Assembly: GCF_041583835.1 (NCBI RefSeq)
Contig: NZ_JBFHFC010000025.1
Span: 1 to 39,325 of the forward strand
Direction of reading: 5' to 3'
Length of the DNA stretch: 39,325 nucleotides
Source: Thiomicrorhabdus sp041583835
GTDB lineage: Bacteria > Pseudomonadota > Gammaproteobacteria > Thiomicrospirales > Thiomicrospiraceae
Below are positions 1 to 8,697 of this stretch, in pieces (the stretch's first letter is position 1; each line of letters begins with the position of its first letter). Below the pieces are notes generated by a model that made no database searches, was not told the DNA's origin, and was given only the letters and a program-made list of their open reading frames with translations. Both the position numbers and the translations under genes were made by a program.

Positions 1-125
1 ATTCGTTGGATTTCTGCTAACTCCATGCCTGAAATCCAACGAATCGTACCGTCATTAAATTGAATGCGGTATTCAATTTAATGACGGTACGATTCGTTGG
101 ATTTCTGCTAACTCAATGCCTGAAA
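1..125. repeat. Fold-back repeat at the window edge (35-bp inverted repeat plus 34-bp direct repeat)
   Basis: Positions 31-65 are the perfect reverse complement of 71-105, separated by the 5-base loop GCGGT (66-70). In addition, positions 1-34 repeat as 92-125 with a single difference (C at 24, A at 115). The right-hand copy is coding: it encodes the end of a PAS domain (FNDGTIRWISANS) in frame with the downstream GGDEF-EAL gene. The left-hand copy creates an in-frame stop at 56-58 and cuts the gene off from its natural 5' part. A perfect palindrome exactly at a sequence end is typical of an amplification or assembly chimera, so I regard it as probably artefactual. A genuine inversion cannot be excluded from the sequence. 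Confidence 0.85.
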
Positions 126-1870
126 AAGAACAGGACGGCTCCATTCTATGGCACGGATTTGCATCGGATATTACCGAATACAAGAAAACCGAAGCGCAAA
201 TCGAACTGGCATCCAAGGTATTCGAACAGAGCCGTGAAGGGATTATGATTACCGACCCTGACAAGACCATCCTATTAGTCAATCATGCATTCACCGAAAT
301 CAGCGGTTACAGTTCGGACGAAATACTCGGAAAAACACCGAACCTTCTGGCTTCCGGAAAACACTCGGATCAATTCTATAAAAACATGTGGGAAACCGTG
401 GATACCCAAGGCCATTGGCAAGGCGAAGTCTGGAACCGTAGGAAAGATGGTGAGGTGTTCCCGGAATGGCTGACTATCAGCCGGGGACTTGACGAACATG
501 GGAACGTTACCGAATACATCGGAATGTTCACAGACATATCCAAAGTCAAAGAGTCCGAAGAAAAAATTCAACATCTGGCTCATTTCGACCCATTGACGAA
601 TCTGGCCAACCGCCAATTATTGATGGATCGCCTGCAACATGCCATCAGTGAATCAAAGCGCCACGCAGCCCCTTTAACATTACTTTTCATCGACTTGGAT
701 CACTTCAAGAACGTCAATGATACTTTAGGGCACCATATCGGCGATGAACTATTGATTGAAACCGGCAAACGTATGTCCAAACTGTTGCGAGCGGAAGATA
801 CCCTATCCCGCCAAGGTGGAGACGAATTCATTATCGTATTACCGGGAACGGGAGAAGACGGTGCGGCGCACGTCGCGGAAAAAATTCTACACGCCGTCTC
901 AGCCCAAATCAAAGTGGAATCTTACGAACTGTTCATCACCCCCTCGATCGGAATCGCGATATTCCCTCAAGACGGAGACGACATTCATACCCTTCTCAGA
1001 AACGCCGATGCCGCCATGTACGAAGCCAAACAAGACGGCCGCAATGCATATCGCTTCTTCACAGAAGAGATGCAGGCACACTCCTCGCGTTTGATGCAGA
1101 TTGAAAGTGCTTTGCGCATGGCGCTTCCCCGAAATGAATTCCAAATTAACTACCAACCGCAAATCTGCGCTGAATCGGGTCAGATAGTCGGTGCGGAAGC
1201 TCTGCTTCGCTGGCACCATCCTGAGTTGGGTACGATTTCGCCCATGGAATTCATTCCGGTAGCGGAACAAAGCGGCCAAATTCTGGGTATCGGGCAATGG
1301 GTATTACGTACCGCCCTTCAACAACTTAAGACCTGGATTGATGACGGACATCCACCTTTTGTCATGGCCGTCAACCTTTCCGCCGTGCAATTCCGCCAAA
1401 AAGAACTGCCCGAGCAAGTCATGCATATCCTTTCGGAAACCGGCGTTCCACCGAAATACCTGGAATTGGAATTGACCGAAAGCGTCGCCATGTCCGATCC
1501 GGAAGCAGCCATCGAAATGATTAACAAATTGGGTACGCACGGTATCAAAATCGCAATCGACGACTTCGGAACCGGTTATTCTTCATTGAGTTACCTGAAA
1601 CGGTTCAATGCGACCAAACTGAAAATCGACAAATCCTTTGTTCGTGACCTGACAATCGATGCGGAAGACCGGGCAATCGTTAAGGCGATCATCAGTTTGG
1701 CTCAGAACCTGGGGCTAATGACCATCGCCGAAGGGGTTGAAACGGTCGAACAGCTGGAATTTTTGAAACAGGAACAATGCGAAGAGATTCAAGGATACTA
1801 TTTCAGCCACCCTCTTTCAGCCGAAGATTTCCAACAATTCCTGATTGACTACAAGGCGAAAACAAACTAA
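116..1870 (+). CDS. PAS-GGDEF-EAL c-di-GMP synthase/phosphodiesterase, 5'-truncated
   Basis: Bifunctional cyclic-di-GMP turnover protein with a PAS sensor. Numbered from the ATG at 116: the tail of one PAS domain at about 1-25, a second PAS at about 30-145, GGDEF at about 150-315, and EAL at about 335-580. The diguanylate cyclase signature GGDEF is intact at residues 234-238, and the RxxD product-inhibition site (RAED, 225-228) sits five residues before it. The EAL domain keeps E361 and the later VNLSAVQF, LELELTES, IDDFGTGYSS, KIDKSFV and IAEGVE blocks, so both halves look catalytically competent. The frame is open back to 59 but meets a stop at 56-58 inside the fold-back repeat. The first PAS domain is therefore incomplete, and ATG 116 is only the first available start, probably not the real one. 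Upstream sensory or membrane domains may be missing. Confidence 0.9.
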   Translation: MPEKEQDGSILWHGFASDITEYKKTEAQIELASKVFEQSREGIMITDPDKTILLVNHAFTEISGYSSDEILGKTPNLLASGKHSDQFYKNMWETVDTQGHWQGEVWNRRKDGEVFPEWLTISRGLDEHGNVTEYIGMFTDISKVKESEEKIQHLAHFDPLTNLANRQLLMDRLQHAISESKRHAAPLTLLFIDLDHFKNVNDTLGHHIGDELLIETGKRMSKLLRAEDTLSRQGGDEFIIVLPGTGEDGAAHVAEKILHAVSAQIKVESYELFITPSIGIAIFPQDGDDIHTLLRNADAAMYEAKQDGRNAYRFFTEEMQAHSSRLMQIESALRMALPRNEFQINYQPQICAESGQIVGAEALLRWHHPELGTISPMEFIPVAEQSGQILGIGQWVLRTALQQLKTWIDDGHPPFVMAVNLSAVQFRQKELPEQVMHILSETGVPPKYLELELTESVAMSDPEAAIEMINKLGTHGIKIAIDDFGTGYSSLSYLKRFNATKLKIDKSFVRDLTIDAEDRAIVKAIISLAQNLGLMTIAEGVETVEQLEFLKQEQCEEIQGYYFSHPLSAEDFQQFLIDYKAKTN

Positions 1871-1945
1871 TGCATTCATTGTCAGAATGGGCTACTGACT
1901 TAATCGAGAAGTTCAGATTTTCAATCCTGCTTCCGTGTAAATCGT

Positions 1946-1951
1946 TATAAT
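1946..1951 (+). promoter_or_regulatory. Possible -10 element of rlmJ
   Basis: A perfect TATAAT lies 36 bases before the rlmJ start codon in the 117-base gap after the GGDEF-EAL gene. I see no good -35 hexamer at 16-18 bases upstream, so the promoter call rests on the -10 alone. Confidence 0.3.
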
Positions 1952-1987
1952 CCACGCAACTCCCCTATTCAGCCATTCCGAGACGTT

Positions 1988-2842
1988 ATGCTAAGCTATT
2001 TACACTCTTTTCATGCCGGCAATTTTGCCGACGTACTTAAGCACACCATTTTGGTTCATACTTTAAATTACCTTACACAAAAGCCAAAACCCGTATTTTA
2101 TCTAGACACGCATTCGGGGCCGGGCGGCTTCAGTTTAAACTCGGACGAAGCTCAAAAGAACTGTGAATATCAAAATGGTATCGGCATACTCTGGGAGCAA
2201 ACAGACCTGCCGGAAGTGGTTGCCGATTATGTCGCATGTGTGGGCGAATTCCATCAACTTAACCAGAACAGTCCGGACAGTTTGGCTTTTTATCCCGGCT
2301 CCCCCTGGTTTGCCGCTCACCTACTAAGAGAGCATGATCGCTTATCCCTTTGCGAACTCCACCCTCGCGAACAAAAAACACTATTGGAAAACTTTAAACA
2401 TGATCGCCGTATCAAAGTCTTTTCAAAAGACGGATTTCAAACGGCCATCGGCGCTATGCCGCCAAAAGAACGACGTGGTCTGGTTCTGATTGATCCACCT
2501 TATGAAGTGAAAACCGATTATGACCGCGTGGTTGAAGTATTGATTGAATGCCACAAACGCTTCGCTACCGGAACCTATGCCGTCTGGTATCCGGTTGTTC
2601 AACGTAAACAGATACAAAAAATGCTGGATGCTATTAAGAACAGCGGCATCCGTAACGTTCAAGTCTTTGAATTGGGATTGGAAGCGGATACCGAACAACG
2701 CGGCATGACTTCAAGCGGTATGATTATGATCAATCCGCCTTGGACACTCATGCAGGAAATGCAAAACGCACTCCCCTATTTGGCCGACAAACTTGCCGGT
2801 AAAAAAGCGGTTTACCGCATTCAACAACTGGTTGACGAGTAA
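1988..2842 (+). CDS. rlmJ: 23S rRNA (adenine(2030)-N6)-methyltransferase RlmJ
   Basis: A 284-residue SAM-dependent methyltransferase that modifies A2030 of 23S rRNA in the E. coli enzyme, and is also linked to use of external DNA in that species. The N-terminus MLSYLHSFHAGNFADVLKH is diagnostic for the family. The N6-adenine methyltransferase motif IV DPPY is at residues 169-172, in the context LVLIDPPYE. The length is close to the E. coli protein (280 residues). It is a monocistronic gene on the plus strand, convergent with lptG, with only 45 bases between the two stop codons. Confidence 0.95.
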   Translation: MLSYLHSFHAGNFADVLKHTILVHTLNYLTQKPKPVFYLDTHSGPGGFSLNSDEAQKNCEYQNGIGILWEQTDLPEVVADYVACVGEFHQLNQNSPDSLAFYPGSPWFAAHLLREHDRLSLCELHPREQKTLLENFKHDRRIKVFSKDGFQTAIGAMPPKERRGLVLIDPPYEVKTDYDRVVEVLIECHKRFATGTYAVWYPVVQRKQIQKMLDAIKNSGIRNVQVFELGLEADTEQRGMTSSGMIMINPPWTLMQEMQNALPYLADKLAGKKAVYRIQQLVDE

Positions 2843-2887
2843 TTATAAATTTTAAAACCGAAACCAAATCAGAATAGCGATAAAAGG

Positions 2888-3991
2888 TTAACGGACTTTT
2901 TTTAACCACATAGCGGCAATCAACATCATCAATAAGGCGGGCAGAAACGCCCCCACTACCGCCGGAAACTGATACACCACACTTAAATTACCGAACATCT
3001 GATTCATCAGGTGGAAGCCCATACCGATCAAAATGCCCACAAAAACCCTTTGACCCATACTCACCTGGCGTTGCGAACCGAAGATAAGAGGGAATACGAT
3101 CGCAATCATTCCAATCACGACCAACGGCATCGCCAATTTACGCCAAAAAGCTAACTGGTACTCCTCAGAATCCAATTCGTTTTCCTTTAAGAAGGAAATA
3201 TAACCGTACAGATCAAGCAAACTCATATAGCGAGTCTCAATATTCAAGCTTTCCAATACTTCCGGCTGCAATGGAAAACTGAAATCTTCTTGCTTAATCC
3301 GTGATTCCTGCCAATCTAACAAAGGTAATTTATGCTCATTTTCGACCGCAGGTACGGGGGCCTTCAATTCTAGATCTTGCTGGCGGATATTGGACAGAAT
3401 CCAATGGTCACCTGCATAGATTGCCTTTTGCGCTTGAATGAACTGATTAACTTCGCCGTTTTGCTGTGTATAAATTTCCAGATTACGCAACTCGGTACTG
3501 GAAACCACACGGCCGACATAGATATAACGGTTTGGGTCTTTTAACCAAAAACCACTGTCACTACCGACCGAAAACCCTTTTTGCAAAGCTTCGCTACGAA
3601 CCTTTTTCGAATAGGTTTCACTGCTCGGAGCGATAAACTCCCCCATTAAAGCCATGATCAACCACATCAACATGGCCGTTTTTAACACCGCAAAAAGTAT
3701 GCGTCGAACCGACCACCCCGTCACGCGTAAGATCGTCAGTTCCGACTGATTCGCCAAAGCCCCCAACCCCATCAAAGAACCGATCAATAAAGCGACCGGA
3801 AAAATCTCATAGGCATAAACCGGTAATTTCAATAAGGTATAAAGTGCACCTTTGGCAAGCGTATACTCTTCGGTCAACTTGCCGACCTGAATCATAAATT
3901 CGGAAAAGCCTAAAATGACCAACAAAACTAACAACACCAACAAAGTGTGGGTAAAGACGACTTGTCCCAAATAACGTTCGATACGGTTCAT
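2888..3991 (-). CDS. lptG: LPS export ABC transporter permease LptG
   Basis: An inner-membrane permease of the LptB2FG complex, which extracts lipopolysaccharide from the inner membrane and feeds it to the LptC-LptA-LptDE bridge. The 367 residues show the YjgP/YjgQ layout: an N-terminal amphipathic start (MNRIERYLGQVVFTHTLL), three transmembrane helices within the first 120 residues, a periplasmic beta-jellyroll of about 140 residues, and three C-terminal helices (from about residue 275). It overlaps the stop codon of lptF by 4 bases (ATGA), so the two are translationally coupled. It is assigned to LptG as the second gene of the pair, the normal gammaproteobacterial order. lptB, lptC and lptA are not in the window. 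Confidence 0.93.
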   Translation of the reverse strand: MNRIERYLGQVVFTHTLLVLLVLLVILGFSEFMIQVGKLTEEYTLAKGALYTLLKLPVYAYEIFPVALLIGSLMGLGALANQSELTILRVTGWSVRRILFAVLKTAMLMWLIMALMGEFIAPSSETYSKKVRSEALQKGFSVGSDSGFWLKDPNRYIYVGRVVSSTELRNLEIYTQQNGEVNQFIQAQKAIYAGDHWILSNIRQQDLELKAPVPAVENEHKLPLLDWQESRIKQEDFSFPLQPEVLESLNIETRYMSLLDLYGYISFLKENELDSEEYQLAFWRKLAMPLVVIGMIAIVFPLIFGSQRQVSMGQRVFVGILIGMGFHLMNQMFGNLSVVYQFPAVVGAFLPALLMMLIAAMWLKKVR

Positions 3992-5112
3992 GACGCCTGC
4001 CCTCCTTGCGGATTCGCCTTATTTTTAAAGGCCGCAAACTTGGACTTTTTTGTATCCGGCAAATAGAGAGCATACAGTAGGAACAACAACGGAATCGGCC
4101 ACAGCCCGATATATAATGGAATCCCTCCGTCCGACATACCGTCACGCGCCGTCACCAATAACTGGTTATAAATCACATACAGCACAATCGCAATAAACAA
4201 CTTCGCGAAACGACCTTCACGCGGCCCCGTCTTGCTCAAACGCAACCCTAAAAGCCCCAAAACCAACACGCCTGCCGGCACCACAACCCGCCATTGCAAC
4301 AATGCTTTGTCTTCCAAACTAGCGGATTCCAGCAAAACAGAGGTTGGAGCCCAAATACCTTTGACTTTGTGCTTGGCCGCAGCCTCCAATTCCGGCAGGT
4401 ACCCCTCAAAGCGCTCAAAATGCTGAACGGTCAGATTTTCCTTGTTCGCATGCAATCCCTCATAACTTTTTCCGTCTATAAGGACGAGCGCCAAACGCTC
4501 CTTAATCCACTCAAACTGCCCCTGAGGCGCGGTCAATACCAAATCTTTCTCTTTGCCTTTAAACTTAATCCAGACGTCCAGCATTTGTCCATCTGCATTG
4601 ATTTTACGGGCATACAAGACGCCTTTATTATTCGGTAGCTCATTAAATTTACCCGAGACCAATCCGGCAAACGGTGCACTGGTTTGTGCATCCATTATCA
4701 GAGCGGTCTCTTTTTCATAGCTCAACGGGGTGATATACAGGGTAATGGCAGCGGTTAGCAGCGAAAATGGCAATAAGAACCAAAACACTACCTTTTGAAA
4801 ATAACGAGGAGAAATTCCACAACTGTTCATAACCACCATTTCATGATCCTGATAAAGACGGCCAACCGCCAACATCACACTCAACAACGCGACGAGCGGT
4901 AGAATCACCTCTAATGCAGGAGGGATTTTAAGCAACAACACTTGAAACACCACCGATGCGGGCAATTTACCTTCAACCGCCAATGCTAACAATTTGGTGG
5001 TTTCGGTCCCAAAGGTGATCAGCAACAGCACCGCCAGCACCGCAAAAAAGGTTGCAAACAGCTCTTTTAACAAATATCGGTCGAGAATTCGCAAAACCAT
5101 CCCCTGAAACAT
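3988..5112 (-). CDS. lptF: LPS export ABC transporter permease LptF
   Basis: The partner permease of LptG in the LptB2FG lipopolysaccharide extractor. The protein (374 residues from the ATG at 5112) has the same architecture as LptG: helices at about 15-125, a periplasmic domain, and three C-terminal helices. The coupling-helix region around EMVVMNSCGISP, which contacts the LptB ATPase in this family, is well preserved. Two starts are possible: ATG at 5112 or ATG at 5100 (MVLRILDRYLLKE). Neither has a well-spaced ribosome site, and the shorter form fits the usual family N-terminus better. The gene is divergent from pepA. Confidence 0.93.
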   Translation of the reverse strand: MFQGMVLRILDRYLLKELFATFFAVLAVLLLITFGTETTKLLALAVEGKLPASVVFQVLLLKIPPALEVILPLVALLSVMLAVGRLYQDHEMVVMNSCGISPRYFQKVVFWFLLPFSLLTAAITLYITPLSYEKETALIMDAQTSAPFAGLVSGKFNELPNNKGVLYARKINADGQMLDVWIKFKGKEKDLVLTAPQGQFEWIKERLALVLIDGKSYEGLHANKENLTVQHFERFEGYLPELEAAAKHKVKGIWAPTSVLLESASLEDKALLQWRVVVPAGVLVLGLLGLRLSKTGPREGRFAKLFIAIVLYVIYNQLLVTARDGMSDGGIPLYIGLWPIPLLFLLYALYLPDTKKSKFAAFKNKANPQGGQAS

Positions 5113-5145
5113 TAAAATGGTAGAATTAAATGGGTTTTCCAGCTT

Positions 5146-5173
5146 TTTATAGTCGAATTTAACACTCGTCTAA
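5146..5173 (-). promoter_or_regulatory. Candidate promoter for lptFG
   Basis: On the minus strand TTAGAC (5173-5168) and TATAAA (5151-5146) are separated by 16 bases, giving a leader of roughly 25-40 bases before the lptF start. The -10 is good and the -35 weak. It lies in the 125-base region shared with the divergent pepA gene. Confidence 0.4.
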
Positions 5174-5237
5174 CCTGGTAAACTGCATTATACAAAACAA
5201 AGTCATTAATAATCTGAAACAAAGGCTTTTTAACAAG

Positions 5238-6767
5238 ATGAAACGTATTTCCTTTAGCTTTGATGCAACAGCGACAATTACTTCTTACGACACCCTTATC
5301 CTGCCAGTATTTTCAGACGGCACCCTCGCTGAAAACTGCGCCAAACTGGATGAAAACGCCAAATTAAGCCAACTGGTTACACAACTTAACCAATCCGATG
5401 ACTTTACCGGTAAGGCCGCCAAAACGTTAATGATCATGCAATCGGCGGAAACTTTACCATTACGCATTCTATTGGTTGGATTGGGCAAAGCGGAAAGTTT
5501 AAGCGTCAAACCCTATCTGGAAGCTACTAAAGCAGCGGCCGTCGCCATTGAAAACAGCGGCGCTAAAAACGTCTTGAATGCTTTGGTTTTCGTTTCACCG
5601 CACACTTTTGATCAAGACTGGTCAGTTCGCCAAAACTGCCAAATTTTCCAGCAAAGCTTCTATGATTATGCTCATGAAAGCCGTGGCGAACACCACCCTA
5701 AAGAACCTAAACTCGACAGTATGGCTTTTCCTATGACGGAAACGGCCGGTTTAACTGCAGCCGTTGCCCAAGGCCAAGCCACCGCAGTCGGCATGGGATT
5801 AACTCAAGACCTTGCCAACATGCCAAGTAACTTCTGTACTCCGACTCATTTGGCCGAAACTGCGATCGAATTGGGTAAGACTTATGGCTTCGACACCAAT
5901 GTTTTGGAACGCGAACAAATGATCGAAATGGGCATGGGATCGTTTATGTCTGTCGCGCAAGGCACGAAAACACCGCCTAAGATGATCTGTCTATCCTACC
6001 GAGGTGCCGGTGATGAAGCACCTATCGCCTTGGTCGGAAAAGGCGTCACCTTCGATACTGGCGGCATCTCTCTAAAGCCCGGCGCGGCGATGGACGAGAT
6101 GAAATATGACATGGGCGGTGCAGCTACCGTACTTGGGGTTTTCAAAACCCTTGGCGAACTTAAGCCGAACATCAACGTAGTCGGCGTCATTCCCGCTACC
6201 GAAAATATGCCTTCCGGCGAAGCGATTAAACCGGGTGATGTGGTCACTTCGCTATCCGGCCAGACGATTGAAATCCTTAATACCGATGCCGAAGGCCGTC
6301 TGATCCTGTGTGATGCTTTAACTTACGCACAACAAACTTATAAACCTGAAAAAATCATCGACATGGCAACGTTGACCGGCGCTTGCATCATCGCCTTGGG
6401 GAACCATGTTTCCGGCTTGATGGCTAACGACCAGTCAATGGCCGACGCTCTTTTAGCCGCCGGTCAAGAAACTTATGACCGTTTCTGGCAGCTACCGTTA
6501 GGCGAAGAATGGGATGAACAATTGAAATCAAACTTTGCGGATATGGCAAACATCGGCGGTCGTGCCGGAGGTACCATCACGGCAGGACAATTTCTGGCAC
6601 GTTTCACCAAAGACGTAAAGTGGGCGCACCTGGATATCGCCGGAACCGCATGGGTCAGCGGCGATAAAAAAGGCGCTACAGGCCGTCCGGTTCCGGCGGT
6701 GGTTCAGTACCTGCTAACGGAAACATTCCGCGCAAAATCGGAAAACGACGATGTCGACGGATACTGA
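5238..6767 (+). CDS. pepA: Leucyl aminopeptidase PepA (M17)
   Basis: A cytosolic two-metal aminopeptidase that removes N-terminal residues; E. coli PepA also binds DNA as a XerC/D accessory factor and regulator. The 509-residue length matches the family (503 in E. coli). The catalytic domain carries every hallmark: K268 and D273 in GKGVTFDTGG, K280, D291 in the MKYDMGG block, and the M17 signature NTDAEGR at 348-354 (D350, E352, R354). The 3' end overlaps holC by 17 bases, the common pepA-holC arrangement of gammaproteobacteria, so the two share a message. Confidence 0.96.
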   Translation: MKRISFSFDATATITSYDTLILPVFSDGTLAENCAKLDENAKLSQLVTQLNQSDDFTGKAAKTLMIMQSAETLPLRILLVGLGKAESLSVKPYLEATKAAAVAIENSGAKNVLNALVFVSPHTFDQDWSVRQNCQIFQQSFYDYAHESRGEHHPKEPKLDSMAFPMTETAGLTAAVAQGQATAVGMGLTQDLANMPSNFCTPTHLAETAIELGKTYGFDTNVLEREQMIEMGMGSFMSVAQGTKTPPKMICLSYRGAGDEAPIALVGKGVTFDTGGISLKPGAAMDEMKYDMGGAATVLGVFKTLGELKPNINVVGVIPATENMPSGEAIKPGDVVTSLSGQTIEILNTDAEGRLILCDALTYAQQTYKPEKIIDMATLTGACIIALGNHVSGLMANDQSMADALLAAGQETYDRFWQLPLGEEWDEQLKSNFADMANIGGRAGGTITAGQFLARFTKDVKWAHLDIAGTAWVSGDKKGATGRPVPAVVQYLLTETFRAKSENDDVDGY

Positions 6768-7191
6768 GAAAGATGTGCTGTTTTATGTGTTAAACAGCAC
6801 CGAGCCTGAAAAACGCGAGCGCTTTTTAAGCAAGTTACTGAAAAAAATTCAGTCCGAAAAACGCCGTTGTGACGTTCGTTTTGAAAACGAACAGGAAGCC
6901 TTACGTTATGATTTAACCTTGTGGGATTTTCAGCCCCAGAGTTTTATTATTCATAGCGTAAAAAATGCCGTTCCGGCTCCGATACAGCTACACGGCGAAC
7001 GGATTTATCAACCTTGTAAAGATGTGCTGATCAACCTGCATACGGGCTTTTCGGAAGACTTTTTCAATTATCAAAGAACCATTGAAATTTTGGATCAGAC
7101 CGAATACCTGGTGCAAATGGGTAGAGAACGTTGGAAAGCGTACAAAGCAAGAGGCATCGAGCCGACGGTACATAAAATCGGCTTCAATTAA
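6751..7191 (+). CDS. holC: DNA polymerase III subunit chi (HolC)
   Basis: The chi subunit of the clamp-loader complex links the replisome to single-strand-binding protein. The 146-residue protein shows the family pattern: an opening VLFYVLN strand, CDVRFENEQEALRYD, a conserved LWDFQPQSFIIHS segment, the DVLINLHTGF strand-turn, and a C-terminal RWKAYKARGIEPTVHKI helix. It begins inside the end of pepA (17-base overlap), which supports both the identity and the ATG at 6751. A strong terminator follows 30 bases after the stop. Confidence 0.93.
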   Translation: MSTDTEKDVLFYVLNSTEPEKRERFLSKLLKKIQSEKRRCDVRFENEQEALRYDLTLWDFQPQSFIIHSVKNAVPAPIQLHGERIYQPCKDVLINLHTGFSEDFFNYQRTIEILDQTEYLVQMGRERWKAYKARGIEPTVHKIGFN

Positions 7192-7222
7192 TCTTCTTTT
7201 GTAATCTCAATTACCCATTCAC

Positions 7223-7251
7223 AAAAAAACCGGCATAAAGCCGGTTTTTTT
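7223..7251. terminator. Bidirectional intrinsic terminator between holC and the chain-length gene
   Basis: A stem of AAAAACCGGC (7225-7234) paired with GCCGGTTTTT (7240-7249) around the loop ATAAA, with an A-run before it and a T-run after it. It sits between convergent genes (holC ending at 7191, the Wzz gene ending at 7312), so it can stop transcription from both sides. Confidence 0.9.
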
Positions 7252-7311
7252 AATATTTAACATCCATAAGCTCATCGAATAAGTCCTATCCCGAACGAAT
7301 TCGATAAGCCT

Positions 7312-8439
7312 TTAATTGACTTCCACCACCCCTTGTCGACGGTTTTTTACCGCTCTACGAATCAAGGCAACAAATACCCCTAACATCAGCCCTAAAACAG
7401 CGCCAACGGCGATGATCAATGCTCTCTTAGGCTTGATCGGCTTAGCATCAGGCACAGCCAACTGATCGATAGTAACGACACCAAACTTATCGGCATCAAT
7501 CTTCAAGTTTTCCAATTCGGATAACTGCTGCTGAAGTCCACGTAAGTTTGCAATAAAAGGGTCGTCATTTTGACGCGATTTCAATGCACTCAATTCGGCT
7601 TCCAGGAGTTTATAACCCAAATAATAAAGCGGCATACCCTGGTTTGCAATTCCATTAAATTTAACCTGAGGCCCCATGGAAATCGGTTCGGCGAAATCCA
7701 GCGAACGAGCGATATTGGCCGCTTCCTGCAATTGAGCAACACGATCCAAGCGGCGCTCTTTCTCAATTTGACGTAAACTCGCAATCTGGTCGCTAATACG
7801 TTGCTTGCGGATCTGTAACTCCGCCTGAATATTTCTCAGATACTGTTCACTGGTTCCGTGTTCCGCCAATCCGACAATCTCATTCAAAATTTGTGCCGTT
7901 TTTTCAGGCGGTAAAGCCAAAGCCAACTCTGCCGAAACCTCTTGAGACGCACTTTTTACCTTCGGAATCTGAAGCTTAAAACTCTCGGCAAATTTTTCAA
8001 AAGCACGGTTAGTTAAGGCTTCTTCTTTCGCTCCGTCAACTTGGCCGAGATTCTTTTCATACAATGTTACCAACCCGTATTTATTAAAAGCCTGCTTGAG
8101 CACCTCTCTCGATCGCAGCGATTTAATAAAATCCTCGTAAACCTCATCCGGTTTATAAAACGGCTTATTAGTCAATAAGTTCAAAGAATTCATCTCTTGA
8201 ACGTCCTCAACCGACGGAGGTAAAAAATAAGCTTTTGACTGATAAATCGGCGTAGCCCAAAAAGCATAAGCTCCTGCCAATAGCGTTACGATAATCGCAC
8301 TAGCGAGAATGAACCAACGTTCTTGCACCAACCCATTCCATAATTCAAACAGATCGATCTCGTCAGCATCCTGCATAACCTGACCACTCCCTTTCATACT
8401 ATTCAACGAATTACTCATAGGTTGAGGTGTATCATCCAT
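7312..8439 (-). CDS. Wzz-family chain-length determinant (polysaccharide co-polymerase)
   Basis: An inner-membrane co-polymerase that sets the modal length of Wzy-made polysaccharide. It has two membrane segments (about residues 42-62 and 340-360) around a long periplasmic domain with predicted helices rich in Gln, Glu and Leu. The proline-rich motif before the second helix (PDAKPIKPKRALI) is typical of the family. No cytoplasmic tyrosine-kinase domain follows, so it is the kinase-free class. I prefer the ATG at 8439, because AGGG lies 6 bases upstream of it; the ATG at 8445 adds only Met-Phe. The gene stands alone, more than 7 kb from the second Wzz (15803-16831) and the polysaccharide locus, and is divergent from pilT. 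Which polymer it serves is unknown. Confidence 0.85.
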   Translation of the reverse strand: MDDTPQPMSNSLNSMKGSGQVMQDADEIDLFELWNGLVQERWFILASAIIVTLLAGAYAFWATPIYQSKAYFLPPSVEDVQEMNSLNLLTNKPFYKPDEVYEDFIKSLRSREVLKQAFNKYGLVTLYEKNLGQVDGAKEEALTNRAFEKFAESFKLQIPKVKSASQEVSAELALALPPEKTAQILNEIVGLAEHGTSEQYLRNIQAELQIRKQRISDQIASLRQIEKERRLDRVAQLQEAANIARSLDFAEPISMGPQVKFNGIANQGMPLYYLGYKLLEAELSALKSRQNDDPFIANLRGLQQQLSELENLKIDADKFGVVTIDQLAVPDAKPIKPKRALIIAVGAVLGLMLGVFVALIRRAVKNRRQGVVEVN

Positions 8440-8569
8440 AAACATCCCTAAATCTTTTAATATTTAACGCTTAACAAAGTACGCCATTTTACTACATTAT
8501 GGCAATATAAAGTAGACGGCATTTATATATATTCAATTTGAACTTATTTAGATTGTAATGCAGTATAAA

Positions 8570-8591
8570 ATTTTTATAAGGTTTTTATAAG
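8570..8591. repeat. Tandem 11-bp repeat upstream of pilT
   Basis: Two adjacent copies of [A/G]TTTTTATAAG (8570-8580 and 8581-8591) lie in the 258-base region between the divergent Wzz gene and pilT. Tandem 11-mers put two identical sites on the same face of the helix, as for a dimeric regulator, but no known operator is recognised. Confidence 0.5.
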
Positions 8592-8622
8592 CCCGATGAA
8601 AACTCTTATTAGGATTATTACG

Positions 8623-8651
8623 TTCTATTTAATAACATTATTCTCTATAAT
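8623..8651 (+). promoter_or_regulatory. Candidate pilT promoter
   Basis: TTCTAT (8623-8628) and TATAAT (8646-8651) are spaced by 17 bases, 46 bases before the pilT start. AAGGA at 8684-8688 supplies the ribosome site, 9 bases before ATG 8698. The -10 is perfect and the -35 is weak. Confidence 0.45.
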
Positions 8652-8697
8652 GAATTAATCCATTCCATTCAAATACCAGTGTTAAGGAATCAACTCC

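Noticed and set aside
2858..2903. Possible terminator for rlmJ formed by CCG-A-AACC and GGTT-AA-CGG before a T-run
   Set aside because: The stem is short, interrupted by mismatches, has a 20-base loop, and overlaps the 3' end of lptG; too weak to annotate.
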